From: Shinella sp. H4-D48
GTDB lineage: Bacteria; Pseudomonadota; Alphaproteobacteria; Rhizobiales; Rhizobiaceae
NCBI RefSeq assembly: GCF_022637395.1
Contig: NZ_CP093339.1
Coordinates: 124,001 to 188,000 of the forward strand
Length of the DNA stretch: 64,000 nucleotides
Reading direction: 5' to 3'
Shown piece after piece: positions 28,211 through 37,057 of this stretch. The notes under the pieces are model-generated. The model had not been told where the DNA came from and did no database searches. It was given only the letters and a program-made list of their open reading frames with translations. The position numbers and the translations under genes are program-made. Position 1 is the stretch's first letter. Every line of letters starts with the position of its first letter.

Positions 28211-28759
28211 GTGAGCGCATCATCGACAAGCGGTAACGTGACACTGGACATTGCGACGAAGGAGGATCTGCCGCGCTTCCGCAGGGATATTCAGGATTCC
28301 TTCGCAGTTGCAGTCGTGGAAACCTTCGGATCGCTCGACGAGGGGCCAATCCCGTCCGACGAAGACGTGGCGTCCTCCTTCCACGCTCCGAACGCAATCG
28401 TTCACCGCATCCTCGAAGATGGTCAATGGGTCGGCGGCGCCGTGGTTTCGATCAATGCAGAAACCCACCGGAACTCGCTCGACTTTTTCTTTGTGCGTGT
28501 CAGTGAATTGGGCCGTGGCATCGGCCGCAAGGCTTGGGCCGCTATCGAGGCGACTTACCCCGATACGACGGTCTGGACAACGCACACCCCTTACTTCGAG
28601 AAGCGCAACATCCACTTCTACGTCAACATCTGCGGCTTTCACATCGTGAAATACCATCACGCTGGTTACCCCGATCCAAACCGCCCGAATGAGCCTGACC
28701 TTCCGGGCGACGACGGGATGTTTGAATTCGAGAAGCGAATGCGCCCGGACGCCGGTTAG
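28211..28759 (+). CDS. GNAT-family N-acetyltransferase
   Basis: The 182-residue protein has a GNAT-like core: beta-strand [11 protein letters not shown] followed by the acetyl-CoA loop [13 protein letters not shown], then the C-terminal segment [21 protein letters not shown]. The start is GTG 28211 behind GGAGAAAAC. The substrate is unknown. It sits alone between the RND remnant and the convergent arsH, so context does not assign a role. Confidence 0.8.
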   Translation: MSASSTSGNVTLDIATKEDLPRFRRDIQDSFAVAVVETFGSLDEGPIPSDEDVASSFHAPNAIVHRILEDGQWVGGAVVSINAETHRNSLDFFFVRVSELGRGIGRKAWAAIEATYPDTTVWTTHTPYFEKRNIHFYVNICGFHIVKYHHAGYPDPNRPNEPDLPGDDGMFEFEKRMRPDAG

Positions 28760-28807
28760 CAAGCCGAATCGCTTGCAAAAAGGATGCTCGCCGGCACTGT
28801 GAGCCTG

Positions 28808-29551
28808 TTAAATCGAGTGTAGCGATACGTGCTTCTCAAGCTCGGCCGCCTGCTCCTTCCGCTCGCTATAGCGGTCGGTGAGATAGGCAGAAGCGTCGCG
28901 GGTGAGGATAGTGAACTTCACTAGCTCCTCACAGACATCGACCACCCTGTCGTAGTAGGATGATGGCTTCATTCGACCATCGGCATCGAATTCCTGGTAG
29001 GCTTTGGCGACAGAGGACTGGTTGGGAATGGTGATCATCCGCATCCAGCGGCCGAGAATACGTATCTGATTTACGGCATTGAAGGACTGGCTACCGCCGG
29101 AGACCGCCATGACGGCGAGCGTCTTGCCCTGTGTTGGCCGCACGGATCCGACCGAAAGCGGGATCCAGTCGATCTGGGATTTCATGATGCCTGTCATCGC
29201 GCCATGGCGTTCAGGGCTCACCCAGACCTGCCCCTCCGACCATTGCGAGAGCTCGCGCAGCTCCTGGACCTTCGGATCGCTCGCCGGCGCTTCATCTGGC
29301 AACGGCAGGCCTTTCGGGTCGAACATGCGAATTTCGCATCCGAGCCGCTCGAGCAGCCGGCTAACCTCGAACGCGAGCAGGCGGCTATAGGAGACCTCGC
29401 GAAGCGAGCCGTAGAGGATCAGGATACGTGGCTTATGCGTCGAAAGTGTTGGGCGTAGAGCATCGAGATCGGTCGAATTCAGATGTTCTTCCTGCAATGC
29501 TGGGAGGGTATCAGGCAATGCGCTGTCCTTCCTGATCGAGGATCTGTTCAC
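28808..29551 (-). CDS. arsH: ArsH, NADPH-dependent FMN reductase / organoarsenical oxidase
   Basis: The 247-residue flavoprotein has the ArsH signatures [48 protein letters not shown] and [15 protein letters not shown]. ArsH oxidises trivalent methyl- or aryl-arsenicals and reduces quinones or metals. The start is probably GTG 29551, overlapping arsC by 41 bases; no better start lies between it and the conserved core. It is the last gene of the ars operon. Confidence 0.94.
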   Translation of the reverse strand: MNRSSIRKDSALPDTLPALQEEHLNSTDLDALRPTLSTHKPRILILYGSLREVSYSRLLAFEVSRLLERLGCEIRMFDPKGLPLPDEAPASDPKVQELRELSQWSEGQVWVSPERHGAMTGIMKSQIDWIPLSVGSVRPTQGKTLAVMAVSGGSQSFNAVNQIRILGRWMRMITIPNQSSVAKAYQEFDADGRMKPSSYYDRVVDVCEELVKFTILTRDASAYLTDRYSERKEQAAELEKHVSLHSI

Positions 29552-29933
29552 CGTCCTCCTTGAAGAACGACCCTTTGAAGCTGCTTGGCAGAATGTCCAG
29601 GGCGACCTCGGACGGGCGGGCGAGCCGGGTGCCGAGCGGAGTTACGACAAAGGGGCGATTAATGAGGATCGGTGTCTCGATCATCGCGTCAAGTAACTGG
29701 CTGTCGGTCAGGTCAGGGTTGTCCAGACCGAGTTCGGCATAGGGCGTACCTTTCTGGCGAATGGCTTCCCGGACCGTGAGCCCGGCATCCGGGATCATCG
29801 TCGCAAGCTGATCGCGTGTCGGCGGGTTCTTCAAATACTCGACGACAGCAGGCTCGATCCCGGCAGCGCGGATGAGTGCCAGCGTGTTTCGCGACGTTCC
29901 GCAGGAAGGATTGTGGTAGATGGTGACATCCAT
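29511..29933 (-). CDS. arsC: Arsenate reductase, glutaredoxin-dependent
   Basis: The 140-residue protein has the catalytic Cys11 in [13 protein letters not shown], the basic arsenate-binding Arg in [11 protein letters not shown] and the [11 protein letters not shown] segment of the ArsC (R773-like) family. It reduces arsenate to arsenite for export by the ACR3 pump. The start lies two bases after the acr3 stop, and the 3' end overlaps arsH. Confidence 0.95.
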   Translation of the reverse strand: MDVTIYHNPSCGTSRNTLALIRAAGIEPAVVEYLKNPPTRDQLATMIPDAGLTVREAIRQKGTPYAELGLDNPDLTDSQLLDAMIETPILINRPFVVTPLGTRLARPSEVALDILPSSFKGSFFKEDGEQILDQEGQRIA

Positions 29934-29935
29934 GG

Positions 29936-30994
29936 TCAGCGCCTTTCGGTGATAGCGTTTCGGGAAACGGCGGGAGCGGCTTCATACCAATCCTTCGAGC
30001 GGTTCACGATCCACACGACCGAAAGCATCACCGGCACCTCGATGAGCACGCCGACGACGGTGGCGAGTGCTGCGCCAGACTGGAAGCCAAACAAGCTGAT
30101 GGCAGCGGCAACCGCAAGCTCGAAGAAGTTGCTGGCGCCAATCAGGGCCGAAGGGCCGGCAACGCAATGCCGTTCGCCGGTCATACGATTGAGCAGATAC
30201 GCTAACCCGGAGTTCAGGTAGACCTGGATCAGGATCGGTACGGCGAGCAGGCCGATGACGGCAGGCTGGGCAATGATCTGCTCGCCCTGAAAGGCGAAGA
30301 GCAGAACCAGAGTCGCAAGAAGCGACACCAGTGAGATCGGCTGCAATTTTGCCAGCAAGCCATCCAGCGCCCGCGTTGTACCGTCAGCCGTGAGAAAGAG
30401 GCGGATGATCTGGGCGATAATGACTGGCACGACGATGTACAGGGCGACGGAGAGGACGAGCGTGTCCCACGGCACGGTAATGGCCGAAAGACCGAGCAGG
30501 AGGCCGACAATCGGAGCGAATGCGACGACCATGATGCCATCATTCAGTGCAACTTGCGACAGCGTGAACAACGGCTCCCCGCGTGTCAGGTTGCTCCAGA
30601 CGAACACCATAGCCGTGCAGGGAGCCGCAGCGAGGATAATCAGCCCGGCGATGTAGGAGTCTATCTGGTCGGCTGGCAGGTAGGGGCGGAACAGCCAGCC
30701 GATGAACAGCCAGCCGAGCAGCGCCATCGAGAATGGCTTGACGGCCCAGTTTATGAACAAGGTCACGCCGATGCCGCGCCAGTAGGTGCTGACCTGCGCC
30801 AGAGATCGAAAGTCGATCTTGAGCAGCATCGGAATGATCATCAGCCATATCAGGAGGGCAACAGGAATGTTCACCTTGGCGACCTCGGCTGCGCCGATAA
30901 TCTGAAAAAAGCCAGGCATGAGATGGCCGAGGGCGACACCGGCTATGATGCAAAGGAACACCCAGATCGTCAGAAAACGCTCGAACGTGGACAT
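29936..30994 (-). CDS. acr3: ACR3-family arsenite efflux transporter
   Basis: This 352-residue inner-membrane protein has ten hydrophobic segments. The family-defining Cys126 is in AAPCTAMVFVWSNLT, and the second conserved region contains SLLATLVLLFAFQG and ASNFFELAVA. It extrudes arsenite using the proton gradient. ATG 30994 overlaps the stop of the small ORF upstream (TGATG), so translation is coupled through the operon. Confidence 0.95.
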   Translation of the reverse strand: MSTFERFLTIWVFLCIIAGVALGHLMPGFFQIIGAAEVAKVNIPVALLIWLMIIPMLLKIDFRSLAQVSTYWRGIGVTLFINWAVKPFSMALLGWLFIGWLFRPYLPADQIDSYIAGLIILAAAPCTAMVFVWSNLTRGEPLFTLSQVALNDGIMVVAFAPIVGLLLGLSAITVPWDTLVLSVALYIVVPVIIAQIIRLFLTADGTTRALDGLLAKLQPISLVSLLATLVLLFAFQGEQIIAQPAVIGLLAVPILIQVYLNSGLAYLLNRMTGERHCVAGPSALIGASNFFELAVAAAISLFGFQSGAALATVVGVLIEVPVMLSVVWIVNRSKDWYEAAPAVSRNAITERR

Positions 30995-31248
30995 CAGACG
31001 GATTTTCCTTGTGGCGAAGTCGAACCTTCAATCGCGCCAATCCGGCGAACCTTCGTTTCGAGCGCCATGTGAATGATGAACGCCAGTGGCAAGTTGACGG
31101 GAGCTGCGATCCGGTTCTCGAGGTCTCGCGCAGCCTGAGCGACGGTGCGCCGTACCTCGATCTCCGAAGTTGGACGACGCGCGTCCGTCAAGGCTGCCGT
31201 GAGGCCGGCGTCGTTGACCTCAATTTGGTCCAACCTGAAGGCACTCAT
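30994..31248 (-). pseudogene. Hybrid remnant: GNAT (ArsN2-like) start joined to the tail of a thioredoxin-type arsenate reductase
   Basis: An 84-residue frame begins at ATG 31248 (ATGA overlap with arsR) and ends overlapping acr3. Residues 1-28 (MSAFRLDQIEVNDAGLTAAL and following) resemble the start of ArsN2-type acetyltransferases. From about residue 38, segments such as ARDLENRIAA, LPLAFIIHMALETKVRRIG and AIEGST resemble the C-terminus of rhizobial low-molecular-weight-phosphatase-type ArsC. No catalytic Cys loop or acetyl-CoA site is present. It looks like a deletion that fused two operon genes in frame. It may still be translated and keep coupling between arsR and acr3. Both matches are from memory. 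Confidence 0.6.
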
Positions 31249-31598
31249 GACAAATTCGCCTCCGGCACGCAGCAGGGCGTCAACTCGGCGATGAGCGGAG
31301 CGCAAAGCTCCGTCGATCCGCCACAGCAATCCTTCAGAAGAAACAGGCTCAATTCCCTCAGGCCGTTGAGGTCTGCTCGATAGATGATCGACCGGCTCTG
31401 TCGTTCGCTCGTTATCAAGCCTGCCCGCGAAAGCGTAGCGAGATGCGCCGACATGGTATTTTGCGGCACCTCGATCAGGCGGGCAAGTTCACCCGCTGCG
31501 ATGCCATTGGGTTCGTGCCGAACGAGAAGCCGGAAGGTCTCCAAGCGCGTGGTCTGGGCCAAGGCGCCTAGCGCCGCTATCGCAGATGTAGTATCCAT
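31245..31598 (-). CDS. arsR: ArsR-family arsenite-responsive repressor
   Basis: The 117-residue winged-helix repressor has the recognition region LARLIEVPQNTMSAHLATLSRAGLI. It lacks the classical CVC motif in the DNA-binding helix. Its cysteines cluster at the C-terminus (C91, C92, C99, C109, C110), the arrangement of the AfArsR type in which an adjacent Cys pair and a third Cys a few residues later bind As(III). It is the first gene of the minus-strand ars operon and should repress it until arsenite binds. Confidence 0.93.
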   Translation of the reverse strand: MDTTSAIAALGALAQTTRLETFRLLVRHEPNGIAAGELARLIEVPQNTMSAHLATLSRAGLITSERQSRSIIYRADLNGLRELSLFLLKDCCGGSTELCAPLIAELTPCCVPEANLS

Positions 31599-31601
31599 AA
31601 A

Positions 31602-31615
31602 TCCAGAATAATGGA
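31602..31615. promoter_or_regulatory. Candidate ArsR operator
   Basis: TCCA-GAATAA-TGGA is an inverted repeat three bases upstream of the arsR ATG (cat at 31596-31598), in AT-rich DNA where the ars promoter must lie. An ArsR dimer commonly binds such a site. Arms are only 4 bp, so support rests mainly on position. Confidence 0.4.
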
Positions 31616-31942
31616 AATATATAGGTTGTCAACAAGATGTAGACTATGGTCTTTCGACGTCACCTCACCTCCGGTTTGCCGTCGGCGGCCGGCCGGCTGA
31701 TGCTTTGAAGCCGGTGATTCAATGGGCAACACGGCGCATCTCTCATCGATTTCGATCCAGGTTATTCAGGTTAATGCGCCTGAACGGCATACTGCATTCA
31801 GCGCCGAAGCCGGGCGCGCGTTATTGATCCGCGTCAAATCCTGGAAGTGCCGCACTTGATCTTCCGCAAGGCGGGCGTGCTTGTTTTTAGCTTATGCATG
31901 GCAGAGACCTTCATCCGGCATCATGCCAAGGGAGACGACGAC
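31616..31942 (+). promoter_or_regulatory. Divergent region between arsR and the P-type ATPase gene
   Basis: The gene-free region spans 31599 to 31942. Its left end holds the ars promoter and operator. At 31824-31837 there is a FixK/FNR-type box. The frame of the ATPase gene runs back to 31847, but the region from 31847 to 31942 is treated as 5' leader because a better start lies at 31943. No other gene is apparent. Confidence 0.5.
31824..31837 (+). promoter_or_regulatory. FixK/FNR-type anaerobox upstream of the P-type ATPase gene
   Basis: TTGAT-CCGC-GTCAA fits the rhizobial FixK/FnrN consensus TTGAT-N4-(A/G)TCAA. If centred at -41.5, transcription would start near 31872, downstream of the open-frame start at 31847 and upstream of the ATG at 31898 and the GTG at 31943. 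That independently supports one of the later starts. It implies induction at low oxygen. Confidence 0.68.
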
Positions 31943-33784
31943 GTGCCCCAAATAAGCGGAAGGATCTGGCACAAGCATTCAAGCATGATTCTCGTCGGGA
32001 TCGCGTCAGGTGGATTGCTCGTCGGTCTGGTTCTGTCATGGCGGGGTTTCGACGATGCCGGTCTTGTCTGGACGGCTGCGACACTTGCTGTCCTCGTCAG
32101 CTTGCTCGTTCAGATTTTCGGCGCGTTGCGCAGGGGCGATGTCGGGCTCGATATCGTCGCGGCCCTGTCTATGTCCGCGGCGATTGCGTTCGGCGAGCCG
32201 CTTGCCGGAAACGTCGTCGGTCTGATGTATGCCGGCGGACAACTTCTGGAGGCCTTTGCCGAGGGACGGGCACGCCGGGAGATGACGGCCCTGATGGGGC
32301 GCGTCTCGCATTCCGCCATGCGTTACACCGCATCGGGGCTGGAGGAGATCGCGATCTCGCAGATAGGGCCAGGCGACCGCCTCCTCATCCGGCAAGGCGA
32401 AGTCATACCCATCGACGGGGTCGTCTCCGGTGAGGCGGCCACGCTTGACATGGCGGCTTTGACGGGGGAGCCGTTGCCCCAGCGGGTCACACAAGGGGCC
32501 GAGGCGCTCAGCGGCGCCACGTGCGTCGGCGCGCCCTTCGACCTCGTGGCAAGCCGCATCGCTGCCGAGAGTACCTACGCCCGCATTGTACATCTTGTCG
32601 AGGCGGCACAGGCCAGTCGGGCGCCAATGGTCCGCCTCGCGGACCGTTTTGCCATGGGCTTTCTTCTCCTGACGATCGCCATGGCCAGTGGTGCCTGGTA
32701 TCTAACGGGCGATCCAATCCGGGCGCTTGCCGTTCTGGTCGTAGCGACACCCTGTCCGCTTATCCTTGCGGTGCCGGTCGCCATCATTTCTGGCATGTCA
32801 CGCGCCGCAAAGAACGGTGTTCTCGTGAAAAACGGCGGCATGCTGGAAACGCTGGCACGGGTGCAAACGGCGATCCTCGACAAGACGGGTACACTGACTC
32901 ACGGGCAGGCGGACGTTATAGATATCAGGACCACGTCAGGCTTTTCGGCAGACGATGTTCTGACGGCCGCCGCGGGTCTTGACCAAGCGTCCGGCCATGT
33001 CGTTGCGGCGACGTTGGTTCGAGCCGCGATCGACAGGGGGCTCCGTCTCTCCAAACCCGAGGCGGTAAAGGAAACGCCCGGAACCGGGATAGAGGGTCGG
33101 GTGGACGCGAAGACGGTGGTCGTTGGCGGAAGCAGTTTCGTACGGCGAATATCGGGTTGCGATGATCCTCGATCCCTGGCGACGCCGGCTACGCTAACCT
33201 CGCTGACAGTGGCCGTGGCGATTGACGGAAAGCTGGCCGGCATAATCGTCCTGCGCGATCAGATTCGCGCCGACGCACGATCCATGCTCGATGCCCTGCG
33301 TGAGGCGGGCATCCGCAAGATCGTGCTCGCATCGGGCGACCGCGCGGAAATCGCGCGCGCTGTCGGGGCGGAGCTGGGCATGGACGCCGTGCTGGGAGAG
33401 CTGACGCCGGAAGGCAAGGTGGCGGCCGTCAGGGCGGAAGCGCGCAATGGTACGGTGATGATGGTGGGCGATGGCGTCAACGACGCACCCGCGCTCGCTG
33501 CCGCTGATATCGGTGTTGCCATGGGTGCACGCGGCACGGCTTCCTCATCCGAAGCTGCCGGGGTCGTGCTTCTGGTGGACGAGCTTGGTCCTCTCGCGAA
33601 GGCCATCGCAATCGCGCGGCGTAGCCGCCGGATCGCGTTGCAAAGCGTATCGGCAGGCTTGGCGCTCTCCATCGCCGCGATGGTTGCGGCGGCGTTCGGA
33701 TATCTGCAGCCCGTCGAAGGTGCATTCCTGCAGGAAGTGATCGACGTGGCCGTGATCCTCAATGCGCTCAGAGCACTCAGGTAA
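31943..33784 (+). CDS. Heavy-metal-translocating P1B-type ATPase with TPCP motif, no metal-binding domain
   Basis: With GTG 31943 (AAGGGAG 8 bases upstream) the protein is 613 residues; the frame is open from 31847 and ATG 31898 is another option. P-type hallmarks are TGEPLP in the actuator domain, the membrane motif TPCPLILAVP near residue 270, the phosphorylation motif DKTGTLTHG near 312 and MVGDGVNDAPALAAADIGVAMG near 509. The usual cytoplasmic SEHP-like motif is replaced by SGHVVAATL, and there is no N-terminal HMA domain or His-rich region. TPCP is the motif of the P1B-5 group, but the C-terminal hemerythrin domain seen in some members is missing. The metal is unknown; iron, nickel or cobalt are possible. 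Confidence 0.9.
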   Translation: MPQISGRIWHKHSSMILVGIASGGLLVGLVLSWRGFDDAGLVWTAATLAVLVSLLVQIFGALRRGDVGLDIVAALSMSAAIAFGEPLAGNVVGLMYAGGQLLEAFAEGRARREMTALMGRVSHSAMRYTASGLEEIAISQIGPGDRLLIRQGEVIPIDGVVSGEAATLDMAALTGEPLPQRVTQGAEALSGATCVGAPFDLVASRIAAESTYARIVHLVEAAQASRAPMVRLADRFAMGFLLLTIAMASGAWYLTGDPIRALAVLVVATPCPLILAVPVAIISGMSRAAKNGVLVKNGGMLETLARVQTAILDKTGTLTHGQADVIDIRTTSGFSADDVLTAAAGLDQASGHVVAATLVRAAIDRGLRLSKPEAVKETPGTGIEGRVDAKTVVVGGSSFVRRISGCDDPRSLATPATLTSLTVAVAIDGKLAGIIVLRDQIRADARSMLDALREAGIRKIVLASGDRAEIARAVGAELGMDAVLGELTPEGKVAAVRAEARNGTVMMVGDGVNDAPALAAADIGVAMGARGTASSSEAAGVVLLVDELGPLAKAIAIARRSRRIALQSVSAGLALSIAAMVAAAFGYLQPVEGAFLQEVIDVAVILNALRALR

Positions 33785-33813
33785 ACCGTCGTATCACGCG
33801 GGGCGGGCCTGAC

Positions 33814-34260
33814 CTAGGCGGTGGCTTCGCGTCCGCTCGTCTCGATGATCGCCAGATCGAAGAACACGTGCGGGGAAACCGCAACGGTCGCTAGGGGTTT
33901 TGGCTTGAGTGCGCCAGGCTCCCACCAGTCTACGTCATCGGACAGAAGTGACCACGCCTTAAGGCACTCACTGTCCCGCTCGGCGGTATTTTGAAGCTCA
34001 TGGAATACGACGTCCAGCACCACGCTCTTCCATCGATGCCTGCCTTCCAGTGCTTCGACCAGCACGCAGGCGCGGGGGTTGGCACGGAGAAAATCAAGCT
34101 TCTTGCCCGGCATCGAAAACGCATAGAGATGGATGCCTGAATGCGCATAATGAATCGGGACGACATAAGGGACGTTATCCTTCGCGCAGGCCAGTCGCGC
34201 CAGATGGTACTTCGCAACCATCGCGATGCATTCGCTGTGCGTCATCTCTCGGATTCTCAT
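33814..34260 (-). CDS. Pyridoxamine 5'-phosphate oxidase-family flavin-binding protein
   Basis: The 148-residue protein has a split-barrel fold of the Pyridox_ox_2 type: CIAMVAKYHLARLACAKDNVPYVVPIHYAHSG at the N-terminus, then LYAFSMPGKKLDFLRANPRACVLVE. ATG 34260 has GGAGGG upstream, unlike the frame start at 34419. Such proteins bind FMN or F420 and are usually of unknown substrate. In rhizobia they often occur near acetate kinase/phosphoketolase stress clusters, as here. Confidence 0.82.
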   Translation of the reverse strand: MRIREMTHSECIAMVAKYHLARLACAKDNVPYVVPIHYAHSGIHLYAFSMPGKKLDFLRANPRACVLVEALEGRHRWKSVVLDVVFHELQNTAERDSECLKAWSLLSDDVDWWEPGALKPKPLATVAVSPHVFFDLAIIETSGREATA

Positions 34261-34478
34261 TGCAGGCCCTCCATCGATGGATGCTCGTTCACCACGAGCG
34301 ATTAGGGGACGCTCGGCAAAAGTCAGGGCACACGTTCCCCGACATCGCCGTTGAAATCTGCATGATAAACTCGCGGGATTTTCCATCCGAATGGCTGGTC
34401 GCGCATTGACACAGCGCAAGGCCGGCCTGCTCCGACAGGATTACATTCATCGGGACGGTCGCCGTTTTTTGCCCGCCG

Positions 34479-35660
34479 CTAGCTGGTCTCCAGCATCGCG
34501 ACCGCTTCTTCGGCGATCACCTGCTCTTCGTCCGTGGCGATGACAAAGGCGGCAATGCGGCTTGCGGGATCGCTAATGAGGGTGGTGTTTGCGGCGTTTG
34601 CGGCGTGATCAAGACAAAGACCAAGCCAGCCGAGCCGATCGCACACGCCGGCTCGGATTTTCGGCTGGTTTTCACCGACGCCGGCTGTGAAGACCAGGGT
34701 GTCGAGACCGCCAAGCGTGGCGGCCAGCCGGGCGATCTCTCCAGCGACGCGGAAGGTGAAAAGGTCGATCGCCTCTTTTGCCGCCAAGGCATCGCTTTCC
34801 AGCAGGTCGCGGCTATCAGCGCTGATGCCGGAAACGCCGAGCAGCCCGCACTTGTGATAGAGGAAATCTTCCAGCGCCGCTGGCGTTTGTTGCTCGCGCA
34901 TCAGCAGATGCAGCAGCACGCCCGGGTCGATCGTGCCGCACCGCGTCGCCATCGGAATGCCGTCGAGCGTTGAAAACCCCATGCTTGTGTCGCGACTTCG
35001 ACCATCATGCAGACCGCACAGGCTCGCGCCACTGCCGAGATGTGCAACCACCACTCTGCCGCCGGCGTTTTCCGGCGCGACGCGGGCCAACTCGCCGGCT
35101 ATGAACTTGTATGACAGGCCATGAAAACCATAGCGCTTGATGCCACTGTCATATAGCGCACGCGGAATGGCGAAACGGCGCACGAGCGTATCGTTCGTGC
35201 GATGGAAGGCTGTATCAAAGGAGGCCGTTTGCGGCAGGCCTGGCCGAACGCGTTCAACGGCGTGGATCAGGCGCAGGCTCTGTGGCTGATGGAGTGGGGC
35301 GAGCACCGTCAACGCCTCGATGGCCGCGATACTGTCCGCATCGAGACGAACAGCGCCGTCAAAGCGGTCGCCGCCATGCACGACGCGGTGACCGGCCGCT
35401 GCGACCTTGCCGATATCGAAATGGCGGCTGAAGGTTGCGAAGGTCTCGGCAAGGATGCCGCTCAAATCCGCCTGCGGCTGGGAATCCAATGTGAAATCGA
35501 GACTGGTTTCACCCGCGTCCACGTGTAACGTCAGGGGTGTATGGCGGAAGTCGATCACGCCGCGGGCGATCCGGGCGGGGCCATCGGAGCCAAGCGCGAA
35601 CAGCCCGATCTTCACCGTGGAGGAGCCCGCATTGAAGGTCAGAAGCGTCTTCCTGCTCAT
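34479..35660 (-). CDS. ackA: Acetate kinase
   Basis: The 393-residue protein has the kinase signatures LLTFNAGSSTVKIGLF, HRVVHGGDRF, DTAFHRTND, VVAHLGSGASLCGLHDGRSRDTSMGFSTL and VFTAGVGENQP. It converts acetyl phosphate and ADP to acetate and ATP, working with phosphoketolase and phosphotransacetylase encoded next to it. The frame is open from 35960, but ATG 35660 matches the canonical start and overlaps the upstream gene by ATGA. Confidence 0.95.
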   Translation of the reverse strand: MSRKTLLTFNAGSSTVKIGLFALGSDGPARIARGVIDFRHTPLTLHVDAGETSLDFTLDSQPQADLSGILAETFATFSRHFDIGKVAAAGHRVVHGGDRFDGAVRLDADSIAAIEALTVLAPLHQPQSLRLIHAVERVRPGLPQTASFDTAFHRTNDTLVRRFAIPRALYDSGIKRYGFHGLSYKFIAGELARVAPENAGGRVVVAHLGSGASLCGLHDGRSRDTSMGFSTLDGIPMATRCGTIDPGVLLHLLMREQQTPAALEDFLYHKCGLLGVSGISADSRDLLESDALAAKEAIDLFTFRVAGEIARLAATLGGLDTLVFTAGVGENQPKIRAGVCDRLGWLGLCLDHAANAANTTLISDPASRIAAFVIATDEEQVIAEEAVAMLETS

Positions 35661-37057
35661 GCGCGCAATACCTCCGCTACATGCGGTGCGGCGACTATCT
35701 TGGCGAGGGCGGCCGAGGCAATGCGGGCAGAGAGCGGATCGGCGCGGCTGGTCAGGACAATAGGCACTCGTGCGCCGAGCACCAGGCCAGCCGCCGTCGC
35801 ACCGGCGAAATAGATGAGCTGCTTGGCCAGCATGTTTCCGGCCTCGAGATCCGGCACCAGAAGGATGTCTGCCTGTCCCGCGACGGGCGAGACTATGCCC
35901 TTGGTGCGCGCGGCATCCATGCTGATGGCATTGTCGAAGGCGAGCGGGCCGTCGACGCACGCACCGGTGATCTGCCCACGCGCCGCCATCACGGTCAGCG
36001 CTGCGGCATCGAGCGTCGATGGCATTTTTGGGTTCACGGTCTCCACCGCCGCAAGCACCGCCACCCTTGGCTCCTCCATGCCCAGCCGGTGCAGCAGATC
36101 GACAGCGTTCTGACAGATGTCACGCTTGTGCTCCAGCGTCGGCTGGATGTTGATGGCGGCGTCTGTGACGATGAGAGGCTTGCCATAGGCCGGAATGTCC
36201 ATCGCGTAGACGTGGCTGATGCGCCTTTCGGTTCGAAGACCCGAGCCCGGTGCCACGACGGCGCTCAGCAACTCGTCCGTGTGAAGGCTGCCCTTGACCA
36301 GGACGGACACGCTGCCGGAAACGGCAATTTCAACGGCGCGCTCGGCCGCGGCATGGCTGTGCGCGACCGAAATGATCTCCACGCCTTCGAGAGAGACCTG
36401 CGCCGCCTCCGCGGCAGCAAGAATTTTCGCCTCCGGCCCGATCAGGACTGGCTCCAACAGACCGGCGTCGCGCGCTTCCAGCGCGCCGGTGATGGCCGCG
36501 GCCGAGCAGGGGTGCACGATCGCGGCGCGCAATGGCGGAAGGTCCCGCGCCCGCTTCACGAGGGCTTCGTAGCGGTCGTGCCGTCTCAACGATATGTCGG
36601 GCAGCTGCGTGCGCGGCCATTCGATCCTGTGCTCGGGCGCAATGACCTTCGCGGTTCCCTTCAGCACGATCTCGCCCTGGAGATTGGTGCAGATGGTATC
36701 GAGCAGGACAATGCGCTTCTGCGGCTGCTTCTCCTTCACTGTGACGGTTGCGGTGACCGTATCGCCAGGCATGACGGGTTTGAGGAACTGCAGGTCCTGA
36801 CCGAGATAGATCGTCCCTGGCCCCGGCAGGCGCGTGCCGAGCACGGCGGAGATGAGGGCAGCTGTCCACATGCCGTGTGCAACGATGTGCCCGAAGAGGC
36901 CGGTCTTTGCGAAGGCGGCATCCAGATGGGCCGGATTGTGATCGCCGGAGACAGCGGCAAAAAGCTCGATGTCGTCGCGTCCAACAAGATGGACGATGGA
37001 TGCGGTGTCGCCCGGCTGAAGTTCGCCAAAAGTCCGGTTGCGAAGGAAGTCGTCCAT
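35657..37057 (-). CDS. MaoC-like hydratase / phosphate acetyltransferase fusion
   Basis: The 466-residue protein has two domains. Residues ~1-135 are a MaoC/R-hydratase hot-dog domain with the catalytic D-x-x-x-x-H pattern in DHNPAHLDA and the HGMW segment. Residues ~150-460 are a phosphate acyltransferase domain, with HPCSAAAITGALEARDAGL, VLVKGSLHTDELLSAV and ITGACVDGPLAFDNAIS. The latter interconverts acetyl (or butyryl) phosphate and acyl-CoA. The fusion is known in alphaproteobacteria. With AckA and phosphoketolase it links acetyl phosphate to acetyl-CoA or acetate. What the hydratase domain acts on is unclear. Confidence 0.92.
   Translation of the reverse strand: MDDFLRNRTFGELQPGDTASIVHLVGRDDIELFAAVSGDHNPAHLDAAFAKTGLFGHIVAHGMWTAALISAVLGTRLPGPGTIYLGQDLQFLKPVMPGDTVTATVTVKEKQPQKRIVLLDTICTNLQGEIVLKGTAKVIAPEHRIEWPRTQLPDISLRRHDRYEALVKRARDLPPLRAAIVHPCSAAAITGALEARDAGLLEPVLIGPEAKILAAAEAAQVSLEGVEIISVAHSHAAAERAVEIAVSGSVSVLVKGSLHTDELLSAVVAPGSGLRTERRISHVYAMDIPAYGKPLIVTDAAINIQPTLEHKRDICQNAVDLLHRLGMEEPRVAVLAAVETVNPKMPSTLDAAALTVMAARGQITGACVDGPLAFDNAISMDAARTKGIVSPVAGQADILLVPDLEAGNMLAKQLIYFAGATAAGLVLGARVPIVLTSRADPLSARIASAALAKIVAAPHVAEVLRA

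Noticed and set aside
31847-31942. Longer N-terminus for the P-type ATPase
   Set aside because: The start at 31847 lies upstream of the transcription start predicted from the FNR box, and GTG 31943 has a strong ribosome-binding site.
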